Shown: in pieces, positions 34,426-46,800 of the stretch
Numbering within the stretch: the stretch's first letter is position 1
Layout: each line of letters opens with the position of its first letter
From: Kwoniella bestiolae CBS 10118
Lineage: Eukaryota; Basidiomycota; Tremellomycetes; Tremellales; Cryptococcaceae
Assembly (NCBI RefSeq): GCF_000512585.2
Contig: NC_089242.1
Span: 434,001 to 498,000, forward strand
DNA length: 64,000 nt
Direction of reading: 5' to 3'
Position numbers and translations under genes: made by a program
Notes under the pieces: generated by a model
Database searches by the model: none
What the model was told of the DNA's origin: nothing
Seen by the model: the letters and a program-made list of their open reading frames with translations, nothing else

Positions 34426-34931
34426 CGTTGGAGTTGAGGTCCGGGGGTCAAATTTGAGTTGGGATTTGACTCTCTCTTCCTCCAAAGCCGGGAAAAGAGA
34501 ATTCCTTTTGATTGCTGGGTTGCTTGGTCCCTTCGAGGGTCGTAGGAGGGTATCTCGATGTGGTCTGGGAACGGATGTGGGGTGATACGTATCTCACTAC
34601 ACTCTACTGTACATGTAAGGTGAAATTGGTTGATGTTTCCTTTACGGACGCGCAGGATTAGTCCCAAAAAATTGATACAACCCAATTTAAGCTGCTGATG
34701 TGAAAATGATCCCGCCGGAAGACACGAATCACATCATGTGACTTGATCTCCACCTCGTCTCTCGACATCACTGACTGTGTTTCCTGTGATGCAATGATAC
34801 ACAGATCCTGACATGCATTGCGGACCGAGTACGAAGTGGGCAAGCAACAGATGGTGCATTCTATCTGTGACAATACTCTATCAAGTGCAATATCCTCTCC
34901 AATCACTCGTTTCTTTGTGCCAAATTTGCGT
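34426..34931. other. intergenic: USP leader and GTB1 trailer
   Basis: The minus strand is open in the USP frame from 34594 to 34426 with no ATG, suggesting that the true first exon or a spliced leader lies between here and GTB1. No other gene is supported; a basic, low-complexity frame at 34658-34993 is antisense to or overlaps the GTB1 end and is rejected. Confidence 0.5.
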
Positions 34932-37490
34932 TTATAACTCCTCCTTGATCTTTTCCTCGTCCTCACTCTTGACCTCACCACCCTCCGTCTCATCAGGCCA
35001 ACACAAAGCAGGAGTAGTTACTTTGTATCTGTATTCACACTTCTCAGGTTCGGAGATTGACAACAATGCGTTCTGTGTGCCGCACGATAAGTCAACGGCA
35101 ACCGATCGGAGGGGCCCATTCCAACATCGCGCGCTAGATGAAATCATATCAGCGTGTTGAATATATACAGCTATAGGACGAGTGGATGGGGGGTCAAGAT
35201 ACGAAAAGAGGGGGACTCACCCATTCTTGTATAGTTGTTTGGTATAGTAGTCGAAAGAGCCTTGTTCAGCAGCGGTATTCCATCCGGAGAAAGTCCTATT
35301 CGGTAGAATAGAATTCTCAGCTCGGATGATCCCTATATTACAGAAGAGCCATAACACGACCAACTCACCCCATATGATTCGTAGCTCCATCTTTGTTACT
35401 CTTCTGAGTAGCTTTACCGAAGAAACAAAGTTCGTATGTGTAGCTATCCCCACAATGAAGAGCATCATTAGCTCAATTTACAAGGGTTCATTGCCAGACC
35501 TATCACGCACTCTCCGGACACCTTGTCGACGCAAACTCCATCCAATTTCTTCCATTCAGCCTGGGGTCCATACTCCTTGTCCATCTTTTCAAGTGTATTT
35601 TCCGTGTTGGTTATCGCATTATTAAGCTTATTCAGTTCGTTCGATAAGTTTCGATGTTTCTCTCGTGCTGCAGCTACGTCTGGCAGCGAAAACGACTATG
35701 ATCAGTATTTCTCATCCGATAATCATGATTAATGAGGGAGAAGCATTCTAACTCACGGGGGCCTTCAGCGATACTGGTCTTCGAAGCCTTCTTCTTGCCT
35801 ATCAAACCTAATCTGATCATCCATTCTATCGCGGTATCTCTGACACCCTCCCATGAGTCGTACAGCGAATCAGGGATATACTCGTCGATCTTCCACACTG
35901 CAGTTCAATGATCAATCAGCTATACTTTCATCGTGATCCTCTGTGTAGCTGAATTCTATGATGTCACGATCACATGACCATGGGTTTAAGTTGTGATGCA
36001 ACTCACATAAACCACCCTCTTCTTCATCGTCATCATCCCCCTCATCCTCCGGCCCAGCCTGCCACAAAAGCCCTTCCAAATCCTTTCTCTCCAGCTCATC
36101 CAACTCCCAATCTTTGATCTCTTCCTCCTGTTCTTGTGGGGGTTGGTCGACTTGTGGTTTCTCCTCCTCCGAGGGAGACGCAGCGGCTTTACCCGTCAAT
36201 TCCTCGTACCCCACCACAGCAGCTTTAACAGCCATATCTTGGTAATTCGGATTATATCCTTTCGATAGCTCATCTAATAGCGAGTGTAAAGTGTCTAATT
36301 CGCTTTGTAGTCTTTGGGATTTACTTCGGAGTCTGGTGAGGGTTAGTCGGTGGGTTAAGAGGGATTGATATAGTGCTAAACAGACGGGGGTGTCATTTAT
36401 GAATTCAATACTATTTTTCTAGCTGAAGATCATGCCACTTACGAGATAATTTCTTCTTCTCTAGGTCCTCCTTGCTCTTTGACTCTGTTTTCTCAAGTGC
36501 GACTATAACCATACCACAACACCAACACATCATCAGCAAGGGGCTGATCATATTTACCCTTCAAGAGTACATCTCGCATATGGGGATGGAGACATGTCCA
36601 CTCACCTCGAGCTTTCTCTACCTCCTGTTCTTTATCTTTCACTTCCTTCTTCTTACTCTCCAATTCCGATTCGAGACGGGTCTTCTCCCCTTGAGCCCAT
36701 TTTATATAGGTTCCTCTGACTTTAGAGCCCTAAAATTCGACCCAGCCAAGCAAGGAAGGGAACTATTGGTAAGCAAATACCATTACGAAGAGATTGAGAT
36801 ATATACCCACAGTTTTCCTGGTTTTGCGTATCGCCTCTTCCTCTTCCCTAAACTTCTTACCTATCTCTGCACATTTATCGGGACATGCGCCTGTCGCCCA
36901 TTCGTCTGAGCCGTCGCAGCATTCTGGGTCTAAAGCGGGGTACGAATCAAGGTAATTAGCTCTAATGTCCACGAGTCATCTCTCGAGGTGAGTCCAAGAA
37001 CAGTTTTTAGCGGCAGAACTTGATTGAGACAAATCAAGTATCTGTGCCTTGACCGAGCCCCGATAAGCTTCTGAAGAGGACCCTCGACATACCACATATC
37101 CCATCATTCACTCTACTACTCAACACCTGCCCAGGTATATGTCCCTGGTTCTTACACCAGAACACACCATTGTGACAAGCCGAAGTACCAGGTTCATCCG
37201 ATCCGTCGGGACAATCGCAATAATCATCGTTGATCGCTGAGTATTTGATTATCTTGGATCCATCTAGACATTGGAAGGTTCCTGCTGGGTTGGGTTCGTA
37301 TTTGTCATACACTGTATGTGTTCTCATACCGTCAGCTGGTCGCCCAGATGGGTATGGGTAAAGAAAGGTACATACAAGCTGGATTGAGTCCTCGGATGGA
37401 AGATGGTGTTACTGGTTTGTTCTCTGCTGCTAAAGATGGAGCAGAGTATGCGAGCAGGAATACAAGCGAGAAGAGAGCCAGCGATGGCAT
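34932..37490 (-). CDS. GTB1: glucosidase II beta subunit
   Basis: Eleven exons join in frame to 555 aa: 37490-37376, 37311-37093, 36929-36811, 36729-36606, 36502-36443, 36375-36007, 35897-35757, 35679-35511, 35443-35369, 35295-35221, 35133-34932. The protein is the non-catalytic ER-lumen subunit that binds mannose and anchors glucosidase II during N-glycan trimming. Visible: signal peptide (LALFSLVFLLAYSAPSLAA), two LDL-receptor-A-type Ca-binding modules (DDYCDCPDGSDEPGTSAC; DPECCDGSDEW), coiled coil and an acidic region (about residues 210-350), and a C-terminal mannose-6-phosphate-receptor homology domain (YTYELCFFGKATQKSN, ARCWNGPLRSV, ISEPEKCEYRYKVTTPALC). It ends in KEEL, a variant of the ER-retrieval tetrapeptide. 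Two acceptors were chosen because nearer AGs break the frame or the domain. Confidence 0.92.
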
Positions 37491-38066
37491 TTTGAGGAAG
37501 ATAGCTACTACTCTGCGATGTGCTGGTATCTATCTGAAGGGCGTCTTGATCGTCCAAAACCTCTTTGTTGTCGTCTCCCACTCGTTGATTAGACGTGGAG
37601 AACGACGAGATGGGATGAAATCAACCTCCACTAAAGATAATTCATGCCACGCGTCAATCTAGGTTGGCCTACTAAATGAGCGGAGTAAACAAGTAGAATG
37701 ACCGTCACGTTAATAACCGTCGCTTGCTGCTTGTTGCTTTAAATTTTGATCCCGAAATCAGGTGGATGAATGATTCGGTTAACCAATTCGGTACTTGCCG
37801 GTGGTAAGTGGTCAATAACTATGCATACGCGCGGGTATGAGCCAATCAGATCGACTCTGTTATATAAAGTAATGAGATCGACTTTTTGAGTTATCAATTC
37901 AGAAATCATCTTACAATTCACACTCACACTCTCAATCATAGTCACATCCACAGCTCAGCGTCGCCATCTCGACAGGCAGCGAGATCGACACTCATAGTCA
38001 TATACTCTGAATCATCTTCTATACTTCTCTCTCTCCATCATTCTCACCAGCAATATATCAAGCATA
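37491..38066. promoter_or_regulatory. bidirectional promoter GTB1 / ETF-QO
   Basis: The start codons of GTB1 (-) and ETF-QO (+) are divergent and 576 nt apart. The minus-strand frame 37324-37581 is an out-of-frame shadow of GTB1 exon 1. No clear TATA or regulatory motif stands out. Confidence 0.5.
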
Positions 38067-40546
38067 ATGTCATTACCCAAATCCACCTTGCCTCGTCTCC
38101 TAAACTCCAGATCGGCAGTATTCGCCATCACCCGACCGCGTCTTTCCCTCTCCTCACCAACAGCTTCTACCTCTTTCCGTGCGGGAACCATCAGCCAATC
38201 TAGATCTATATCGACCAGACGCAAGTACGCTACAGAAGCTAACTTCGATCCAGACAGTGTAGAGCGAGCGACAGATGAAGTTGACGTGTGTATCGTCGGA
38301 GGTGGACCTGCCGGTCTATCAGCGGCGATCAGGCTGAAGCAGCTCGAACAGGAGAGAGGAGGGGATGAGCTACGTGTAGTAGTTTTGGAAAAAGGTGGCG
38401 AAGTTGGTGAGTCCACTTGAGGCCTTCTAAATTATCTCTTGGAGTTTAGCAGATTCACTAATATCATGATGGCGTATCTGTCGTGTAGGTGCACACATAT
38501 TATCAGGAGCAGTGATAGAAACGCGAGCTTTGGACGAGCTCATACCCGACTGGAAGGAACTCGGAGCACCACTAAACCAACCAGCCTTAAGCGACAGTAT
38601 GCGATTCCTCACTGAGAAATCATCGTTCCCCATGCCCCACCCTCCCCAGATGAACAATAAAGGAAACTTCATCGTTTCCCTCTCTCGATTCACCGCGTGG
38701 CTAGGTGAACAAGCCGAGGCATTGGGCGTAGAAGTGTACCCCGGATTTGCAGGTGCCAAAGTCCTGTATACAGAAGATGGAAAGGGGGTTAAGGGTGTAG
38801 TGACTGGTGATGTGGGATTAGACAAGGATGGACAACCTAAAGATTCTTATGAACCCGGTATGGAATTCCATTCGAAAGTCACTCTCATCGCTGAAGGAGC
38901 GCATGGATCGTTGAGTAAAGAAATTCAGAAGAAGTTTGATCTTAGGAAAGGGAAAGATCCGCAGACTTATGGATTGGGTATCAAGGAGGTTTGGAAAGTT
39001 CGAGATGAAGTTTATGAACCTGGGAAGGTCGTGCATACTTTGGGATGGCCTTTGGATTACAAGACTTATGGTGGGAGTTGGTTATATCACATGGAAGATA
39101 ATATGGTATCGTTGGGTCTGGTAGTTGGATTGGATTATGAGAACCCCTATTTGAGTCCTTATAAGGAATTCCAGGTAAGCAATGTGTTCCAGGTATTTCA
39201 CCCAGTGTTTCCAAAGTTGAGAGGGTAATAGCTGATTTATTCTTTGGACTGAATAGAGGATGAAACACCACCCTTTCTTCGCCAATATCCTCAAAGACGG
39301 TCAATGTATCGCCTACGGTGCTAGAGCACTGAACGAGGGTGGATATCAGTCTATACCGAAACTGAATTTCCCGGGCGGTGCTTTGATTGGATGTTCGGCA
39401 GGTTTCCTGAACGTTCCTAAGGTGAGTACACTACTGGAGGTCCAGGCTGTCAGCGGTTATGCTGATCCGAAGTGACTGTACAGATCAAAGGTACCCACAA
39501 CGCCATGAAATCAGGAATGCTCGCTGCTGAAACAGCATTCCAATCAATCACCTCCACCTCTCCATCACCTGAATCTGAATCCGAAAGCGAGGCTGAGAAT
39601 ATTGAACCCATTGATATGTCGGGATATGCCACGGCGATGGAGAATTCGTGGGTATACAAGGAATTGAAGGAAGTTAGGAATTTGAGACCTTCTTTCCATA
39701 ATCCCCTGGGACTTTGGGGGGGTATGGCGTACTCTGGTTTTGACAGTTTGATACTTAAGGGTAGAGTCCCTTGGACATTTAGGAATAATTGGGAGGATTA
39801 TGAGACTACCAAGAAGGCTAGGTGGGTTATTCATTTCCTTGACGTTGGCTCCCTCTAACTGTACCACCCGAATTGTATACTCACTCGATGATTCGTGGTT
39901 CAGTCAAGTAAAACCCATCGAGTACCCTCAACCAGATGGAAAGCTCTCGTTCGATATCCTCACATCGGTTTCGTTAACCGGTACCAACCACGCTGAGAAC
40001 CAACCTGTTCACTTGAGATTACCAGAAGAGCAAGGTGCGAGGGCAAGACATACCCAGGCGAACGTCTCTGGTAAGTTTCTGTCATCGCCGCTAAATCCAG
40101 ACGTTCAAACTAATACGACTTTGGCTAGATTACGCTGGATTGCTTGGTCGAGTTTGTCCTGCGGCTGTGTATGAATACGCCGACGCTGAAGGTGCTGAGG
40201 TCGATGCGGAGGGTAAGAAGTTTGTGATCAACTCGCAGAATTGTATTCACGTGGGTCATCTACCGTATTATATAAACAGGGGCTTTAGTTTGCTAATATG
40301 GGGATTTGTCATTTAGTGTAAGACTTGCTCAATCAAGACTCCTACTCAGGATATCAAGTGGACCGGTAAGTTATCCGCCAATATTTATGGCGGACTTGAA
40401 GACAACTCTCAGCTAATATATCGATTCCTTGTGTAGTACCCGAAGGAGGTGGTGGTCCCAAGTACAGTGAGTCACAAAACCCCGAGAGATGTAGTGCGCG
40501 TACCAATTACTAATATCTGTTGTTTTTTACCATAGCTATCACATAA
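38067..40546 (+). CDS. CIR2: electron transfer flavoprotein-ubiquinone oxidoreductase
   Basis: Nine exons (38067-38406, 38489-39174, 39257-39421, 39484-39821, 39904-40070, 40129-40250, 40317-40365, 40437-40466, 40536-40546) join in frame to 635 aa. The enzyme passes electrons from ETF (fed by acyl-CoA dehydrogenases such as isovaleryl-CoA dehydrogenase) to ubiquinone in the inner mitochondrial membrane. N-terminal residues 1-60 are basic and Ser/Thr-rich, a mitochondrial targeting sequence. The FAD-binding motif VDVCIVGGGPAGLSAA is at about residue 74. GTHNAMKSGMLAAE and the C-terminal cluster of four cysteines (RVCPA and QNCIHCKTC) for the 4Fe-4S centre are intact. The last three exons are tiny (49, 30 and 11 nt), so the iron-sulphur end is easily missed by gene finders. 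Confidence 0.95.
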
Positions 40547-42508
40547 ACCCATTTGCTCCCATGACATTCATGCCGGTCTTCGCTCCCTGTCATATTCCAC
40601 ATATAATTCTTCCTTTGGTATATTCAGCATTTTCAACATTCCATCCCATTCAATACTTGTTAGCAGTATGCACCGCATGTTATCTCGTATCATGTTCAGT
40701 TCGATCACATTGTTGCTACCTTTCGTGTGGAGCATACAGCGCACATACATGCTGGTAGAAAGGATGTGTATGTATGTGTGGTTGATTGATTAATCTCGGT
40801 TAACATTGCTCTGCTTTGTTGAAAGGATGTTGTGGCAGTGGCGAGATGATCCGTTGATATGTGGAGACTGACTGAACACAACAACAAACAAGGTGTAGAT
40901 CACTAATTGTTCCACTCGGACGATCATTAATCATAACATGTCATTTGATGAGACGATCATTTGTTGAGGAAAAGGGGGAAAGAGGGTCAACATGGAGTAA
41001 GTGCGATGAACATTAAGGGGGATCGGCATCGCCTCGTCTTGTCTCGTTACACTATCCTTTGTATTCATGTCGGTTGAGTATTTTCCAATGACGACAGAAG
41101 TTCATAATCGATCGGAGTAGACGGGTGGAGTATACAGTATACAGCTATTCCTTTATTCTGGAATCTATCATTGCAGACATCCCTTTGTACTGCCGTTGAT
41201 CCGGAGTTGGGGTGTGTAACAAGTCCAAAGGGATTGTTTGAAACGTTGGAACTCGTTGAAAGGTGTAATGTCCGTTCCTTTGTACTGTTTGAAAATGAAG
41301 TGAAGTAAAGTGCATAAACGAATGGAATCAAGTGATCGTAAGCGGATTTCCTCGTAAGGGGTTAACTTGCAGTATATAATACCATACCCCCGTCTAAGGA
41401 GTCAACGAATGAAAAGAACTTTATTGGTGTGGATCAACCTTCCTTTATACGATGGTATGGTAAATCGGGTTCAACATCAAGTGATGTATGTAGTTGATGA
41501 TTCAATATCATCACTCCATGAACTACAAACGATCGGCGACTCTTTTCTTCTCCTTTCTACCAGTAGATAATGCTTTATACTCTGATCAAGCCACCGGATG
41601 ATAAAAGATCAACCATCACCATCAAAGACGAGTTGACATCTCCTTTTGAAGATCAAACCAATATTATACCTTACAGTATCAACCGTCTCGAATTTCTTAC
41701 CTTTTTTGTTTGTCTAGTTGAACGCTCGGACCTCTTTACATTGGGTTTATCTTATCTTTATCCGTCATCTTCAACTTGCGTCCATTCCATTCCATTTCAT
41801 TTCGACTTCGATTTCGATCATCTCATTAACTTTCGGATTCGCCTCGATCAGCTTTCAACGGTTTGGTCCTCAACAAGATATATAGCTTACACAAAAGTCA
41901 ATTATCCTTTGTGCAACAAAACATCAAAACCCATCCACGATACGACATATCTTCGGCTTCGGGATAATCACCTTTCAACAAGCTCGGCAGTAACGTCAAC
42001 CCTCGGTCAGGTTTGGTGTACTGGATCCTTTCATTCAACGAAGTCTTCGATTTTTTTCTACAGGAGGACCACGAGGGTAGAACAGATATCGATTCTTCCG
42101 CTGCGATTCTAAGAGTATTACTAGAAGGTCAACCTGGTACTTTTCGTACTCTGGCTCAAAGTCCAGCTCCTCAAATCATCTCGTCAAATCAAAGAGGGTC
42201 TGGTTCGAACGAATTCTTGGAATTAGACTTGTTCGGTCTTTTTGGTGATCACTGGCTCGTGCTTGGGCATAGCACCTTGGAAGACCATCATCACACCACG
42301 ACTTTGACCTCGCCTTCTGTCGTTGTGTCATCTCGACTGTCATTGAGATAGGGATAGCCAGGAAGGACACGGTTGATTCTCCGACCATTCGAATCTAGTA
42401 GTATCTGGAGACAAGGTTGTGTTCAAACGAGTTGGTACAAGGAACTTGGGTCATCAGCTTGACCACATTTTCACTCTCTAAAGCAAACTCGGCAAATCAA
42501 TCCCCAAA
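40547..42508. other. intergenic / probable leader of the 42.5-kb gene
   Basis: About 2 kb without a recognisable gene. Frames such as 41570-42112 (180 codons, plus) and 42013-42351 are compositionally odd (Ser/Thr/Tyr-rich) and match no family. Acceptor-like sites occur (TTTTTTTCTACAG before 42063). I read this as ETF-QO trailer, promoter, and possibly a long spliced leader of the small gene starting at 42509. Confidence 0.4.
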
Positions 42509-43115
42509 ATGATGTTCTCTTCGTCAAGACCCATGGGCCACTATTCCTCCCCGCAGATGAAAATGGCCAGTATGAACCTTGCCAACGTGCAGATGAATTT
42601 GGAGAGACAGAAGAGGATGCCGGTGAATGCGGAGGCGTATCTGGATATTTTGAATAGGTGTGTAGCCTATAACTAGGTTAGGTCACGGGATGTTGATGGC
42701 TAAGACTTAATTTTAATCTTTGATAGGCTGTTAGAACCCCTGGCAATCGTTAAGGGTCCGATGGGGCTGAGGACGTGGTTAGCGGAAGTTCAGTATTTCA
42801 TGGGGTTGATGAAGCAGCGTTCGTTTAGCGGTAGACCTTTGTGAGTGCAAAAATTCAAGGCTTTCTAATTTGGGTGGGTAGGTAAGTATACCGAGCTGAT
42901 ATCTTGTATTGTACGTGATCGTAGAACGCCGAGAGAACGTCAGGTATTGGTCTGGTACTCTGCTAGATGGAGGGAGCTGCGTGGAGGACCTGTGAGTGGC
43001 TCTCACTGAAATAGCGAACACCATCCTGTAGATTGAACGCTGATCTGGCGAATTGATTTGACATCGATAGTGCGATATGGGTCGTCCGGAAGCGCAGATC
43101 GTGAGTTATACCTAA
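42509..43115 (+). CDS. unrecognised small protein, four exons
   Basis: Exons 42509-42657, 42727-42840, 42925-42991 and 43071-43115 join in frame to 124 aa through three introns with GTGTGT/GTGAGT donors and TAG acceptors. That phase agreement over four short exons is good evidence for a real gene. The N-terminus is Met/Ser/Asn-rich (SSPQMKMASMNLANVQMNLE); the middle is a compact, mostly helical segment with conserved-looking hydrophobic spacing (EAYLDILNRLLEPLAIV, GLRTWLAEVQYFMGLM) and an Arg/Trp-rich end (TPRERQVLVWYSARWRELRG). No signal peptide, membrane segment or known motif. An in-frame TAA upstream fixes the start at 42509 or 42512. The end is less sure: a donor at 43101 with an acceptor ending at 43135 would give a slightly different tail. 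Function unknown. Confidence 0.6.
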
Positions 43116-43809
43116 ATCTGCTTGGGTCCAATCAGGGATGTCGACTGATCGCAATGGTGTGATAGGTCCTTATCGCCTTAGGCGAATTATCACGATTCTA
43201 AATATGCCCCTGCCGAAAAGCCATCACTCCCACAGTTCGAGTATAATCCAAAGAATAATATCCTACAGAATCGAATCGCATCACATCGCATCACATCGCA
43301 TAGCATTGCATAGCATCGCATGGAGTCGTGTCAATGACCATCAGTGATAAATCATTTTGTACCACATAGAAGAGACCACACATAACTTAGTCAGTACCAA
43401 TCAGTCAGTATCAGTCAATATCATCTTATACAACAAACATATCATCAGTGTTAATTTACAGCATATGTACAATTGGATTCTGGTTCATATCTCGTAGCGT
43501 TTCATGCATGTGCCCATACTTTATATGTATCTATCTGCTTTACGCGAGGGTGTGATGTTGAATTGGGTAAGACGGTAGAACGACTACAAAATGCCACGTC
43601 CTGTTAATATTATCATTCCTCCACCCCTCCCATCATCCTGCTTTCTTTCGATGCTCTCTCTCTCTCGTTACTTTGTAAATACCAGTGAACAACCAGGTTA
43701 TCTCTTGACTGATTGACTCTCTCAATCTCCATCGAAAAGCATCAATTGACTGTCCAATCTCCATCTCTCCATCAACAGCAACCACGATAAGAGATACAGT
43801 CAAGTCAAG
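43116..43809. other. intergenic, with a CATCGCAT-type repeat
   Basis: About 700 nt between the small gene and RSE1. It contains a short-unit repeat (43275-43321) and a CT microsatellite near 43655; the RSE1 promoter and leader must lie here. No gene seen. Confidence 0.55.
43275..43321. repeat. imperfect 10-nt tandem repeat
   Basis: About five imperfect copies of ATCGCATCAC or ATCGCATAGC. Simple repeat in non-coding DNA between two plus-strand genes. Confidence 0.8.
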
Positions 43810-46800
43810 ATGCACTTGCTCAACTTGACGCTTCAGGCTCCATCGAATATCACCTCAGCCGTTGTTGGTTCTTTCTCCGGTACGAAGGGACAGGAGATAC
43901 TGGCTGTTAGAGGTGGGACAAAGTTGGAGATTTTGAAGTTGAATACTTCTACTGGACAGCGTAAGTCAGACTTTGCTCATCTTTCTACAATATGGACCGC
44001 GTAATCGTGTTGTGGGAGAGGAGAAAGAAGTTTGATGAGCTAATCTTTCTATGTCTGTTTGTCAGTGGATACGATATGTTCGACAGAGGTAGGTCATCGA
44101 CTCAGCTGTCTTTCGATGAGAGTGTCTCAGCTGACGAATACGTATGGTCCTTAATAGGCTTTTGGAACTGTCAGGAATGTAGTGGGATTCAGGTTAGCGG
44201 GGATGACGAAAGGTGTGTTTATGCTCGTCTTTTCCCCCTTTCTCTTCGGTTCACGAAACCAGATGATGGCGTGGCACGAAGAGATGGGAGACTGATGACT
44301 GACCTTACTACCCTACAACAGACTACATCCTGGCGTCTTCGGATTCCGGTAGATTATCAATAATCGAATTCGTAGTCGCCCCAACACCGCACTTTGAGAG
44401 TCTGTATCAGGAAGTATATGGGAAGTCAGGGAGTCGGTGAGTCAGGAGTCTCGCTGAATATCAACTGTAGAGGCGCTACAGATCATTAAAGCTGATTTGC
44501 TTTGATGGGTAGACGAGTTGTACCTGGACAATATCTGGCTGTAGACCCAAAAGGAAGAAGTTGTCTGGTAGGAGCGTGAGTAAATAATTTATCTGAAATT
44601 GAGAAGAACGTTTCACTGACATCCGCTTTTGCACAGAATCGAGAAGTACGTTTAATCCCTGACCTCTCTTCCCTCATCGACTTTGCTAATAGTCACCTCG
44701 CAGATCGAAATTAGTATACGTATTGAACCGAAATTCAGAAGGCAAACTATTCCCCTCATCACCTTTAGAAGCTCACCGAAATCATAACTTAGTAACTCAC
44801 ATCGTCGGCGTGGATCAGGTGAGCTATCTCTTACCCGATCAGATTCCCGTCTCAAGCTGACAGGACATTCGTAGGGTTATGATAACCCACTTTACGCTGC
44901 GTTGGAGATGGATTATTCGGAGAGCGATGAAGATCCAACTGGAGAGGCATACGAGAATGTACAAAAGGTGGGTGACCTTAAACTGCTTCTATCAATCGCC
45001 TGCTAATCTGAAGATGCTAGTACTTGACATTCTACGAACTCGATCTGGGTCTGAATCACGTAGTGAGGAAATGGAGTGAACCAACGGATAGAAGGGCAAA
45101 TTTGCTTGTTCAAGGTGAGCCGTCATTAGAGACAACGAAAATATTACAGGTCAAAGCTAACACTGTATCTAGTACCCGGTGGACAGAATGCAAGTTCTGA
45201 TAGGTTCGATGGGCCTTCTGGTGTATTGGTCTGTACGGAAGATCACATAATATGGAAACATATGGACGTAGAAGCGCACAGAATACCTATACCCAGACGT
45301 AGGAACCCATTAGCTCAGCGGGGAGAGAAGAGTAGAGGGTTGATCATCGTCGCAGCGGTGATGCACAAGATCAAGGTAAGCTGTTATGGTCACTCATATG
45401 TAGACAACATAGCTGATATCCCATTCTCAGGGTGCATTCTTCTTCCTGCTGCAATCTGAAGATGGAGATCTGTACAAAGTGTGGATAGAACATGAAGGAG
45501 AAGATGTCAGAGCATTGAAGATCAAGTACTTCGATACAGTTCCAGTGGCGAACAGTCTGTGTATCTTGAAAAGTGGTTACCTGTTCGTAGCGAGCGAGTT
45601 CAGTGATCAGTGAGTAGCTTCACTTGGAATGTCTTCATTCGACCATCAGCTACGTACTGACATGTTAATCAGGAATCTATACCAGTTCCAAGCTTTGGGT
45701 GATGATGATGGAGAGCAGGAATGGTCATCAACAGATTACCCAGATAACGGAAATATCGAAGGACCATTACCCTATGCCTTCTTCAACCCTAGACCCCTCC
45801 AGAACCTCCTTCAAGTCGATACTCTCTCGTCACTCGATCCTATTACCGATGCGTCAGTCGTCAACCTCCTGGGACCAGGTTCCGATACCCCTCAGATCTA
45901 TGCTGCCTGTGGAAGAGGGCCTAGGAGTACCTTCAGGACTCTCAAACACGGCTTGGACGTTTCCGTGTTGGTCAGCTCACCTCTGCCGGGTGTGCCCACC
46001 AATGTCTGGACATTGAAGTTGACTGAAGAAGGTGAGCTACACAGAGTTTCCTCCTACTCGAAGCTCGCTGACGCAACCGATCCCATTCAGATGAACACGA
46101 CTCGTATATTGTCCTTTCATTCCCTAACGGTACTCTTGTCCTCTCTATCGGTGCAACTATCGAAGAAGTCAACGATACTGGGTTCCTCTCTTCCGGACCT
46201 ACACTAGCAGTACAGCAGCTCGGTGAAGCAGGCTTATTGCAGGTGCACCCATATGGTCTAAGACATATCAGAGGAGCCGATAGAGTGGATGAATGGCCCG
46301 CCCCGCCTGGTCAGACCATCGTCGCTGCTACTACCAACAAGCGACAGGTGGTCATTGCGTTGAGCACAGCTGAACTGGTCTACTTCGAGCTTGACCCTGA
46401 GGGTTCATTGAGTGAATACCAAGATAAGAAGTCGTTGCCTGGCAATGCCACTTGCTTGAGTATTGCTGAGGTACCAGAAGGAAGGAGGCGAACGCCTTTC
46501 TTGGTGAGTACATCTCACACTTGCGTTATGACTGTTTGCTGATGTAAAGATTATAGGCTGTTGGATGTGACAACCAGACCGTTTCAGTCATATCTCTCGA
46601 GCCAGATAGTACCCTTACCACCTTATCTTTACAAGTGAGCTAATTGTGTTAAGATCAGTCAGAATACAGCTGACAATCTGTTTAGGCTCTGACAGCCCCA
46701 CCATCTTCCATCTGTCTCGCCGAGATCTTCGACACTTCCATCGACAAGAACCGAGCGACAATGTTCCTGAACATAGGTTTAGCCAACGGTGTGCTTCTAA

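Noticed and set aside
34483..34485. A 234-codon minus-strand frame of the USP gene appears to begin at 34485
   Set aside because: The codon there is TTG, not ATG. Nuclear fungal genes start at ATG, so I used 34425 and flagged a possible upstream exon.
34658..34993. 111-codon basic minus-strand frame
   Set aside because: It overlaps the GTB1 C-terminal exon in another phase, so it is a shadow.
41570..42112. 180-codon plus-strand frame
   Set aside because: No motif, Ser/Thr/Tyr-heavy, no splice partner that continues it; more likely leader or intergenic sequence.
43261..43321. Repeat block as a CRISPR-like array
   Set aside because: Units are about 10 nt with no spacers, in eukaryotic DNA; it is a simple tandem repeat.
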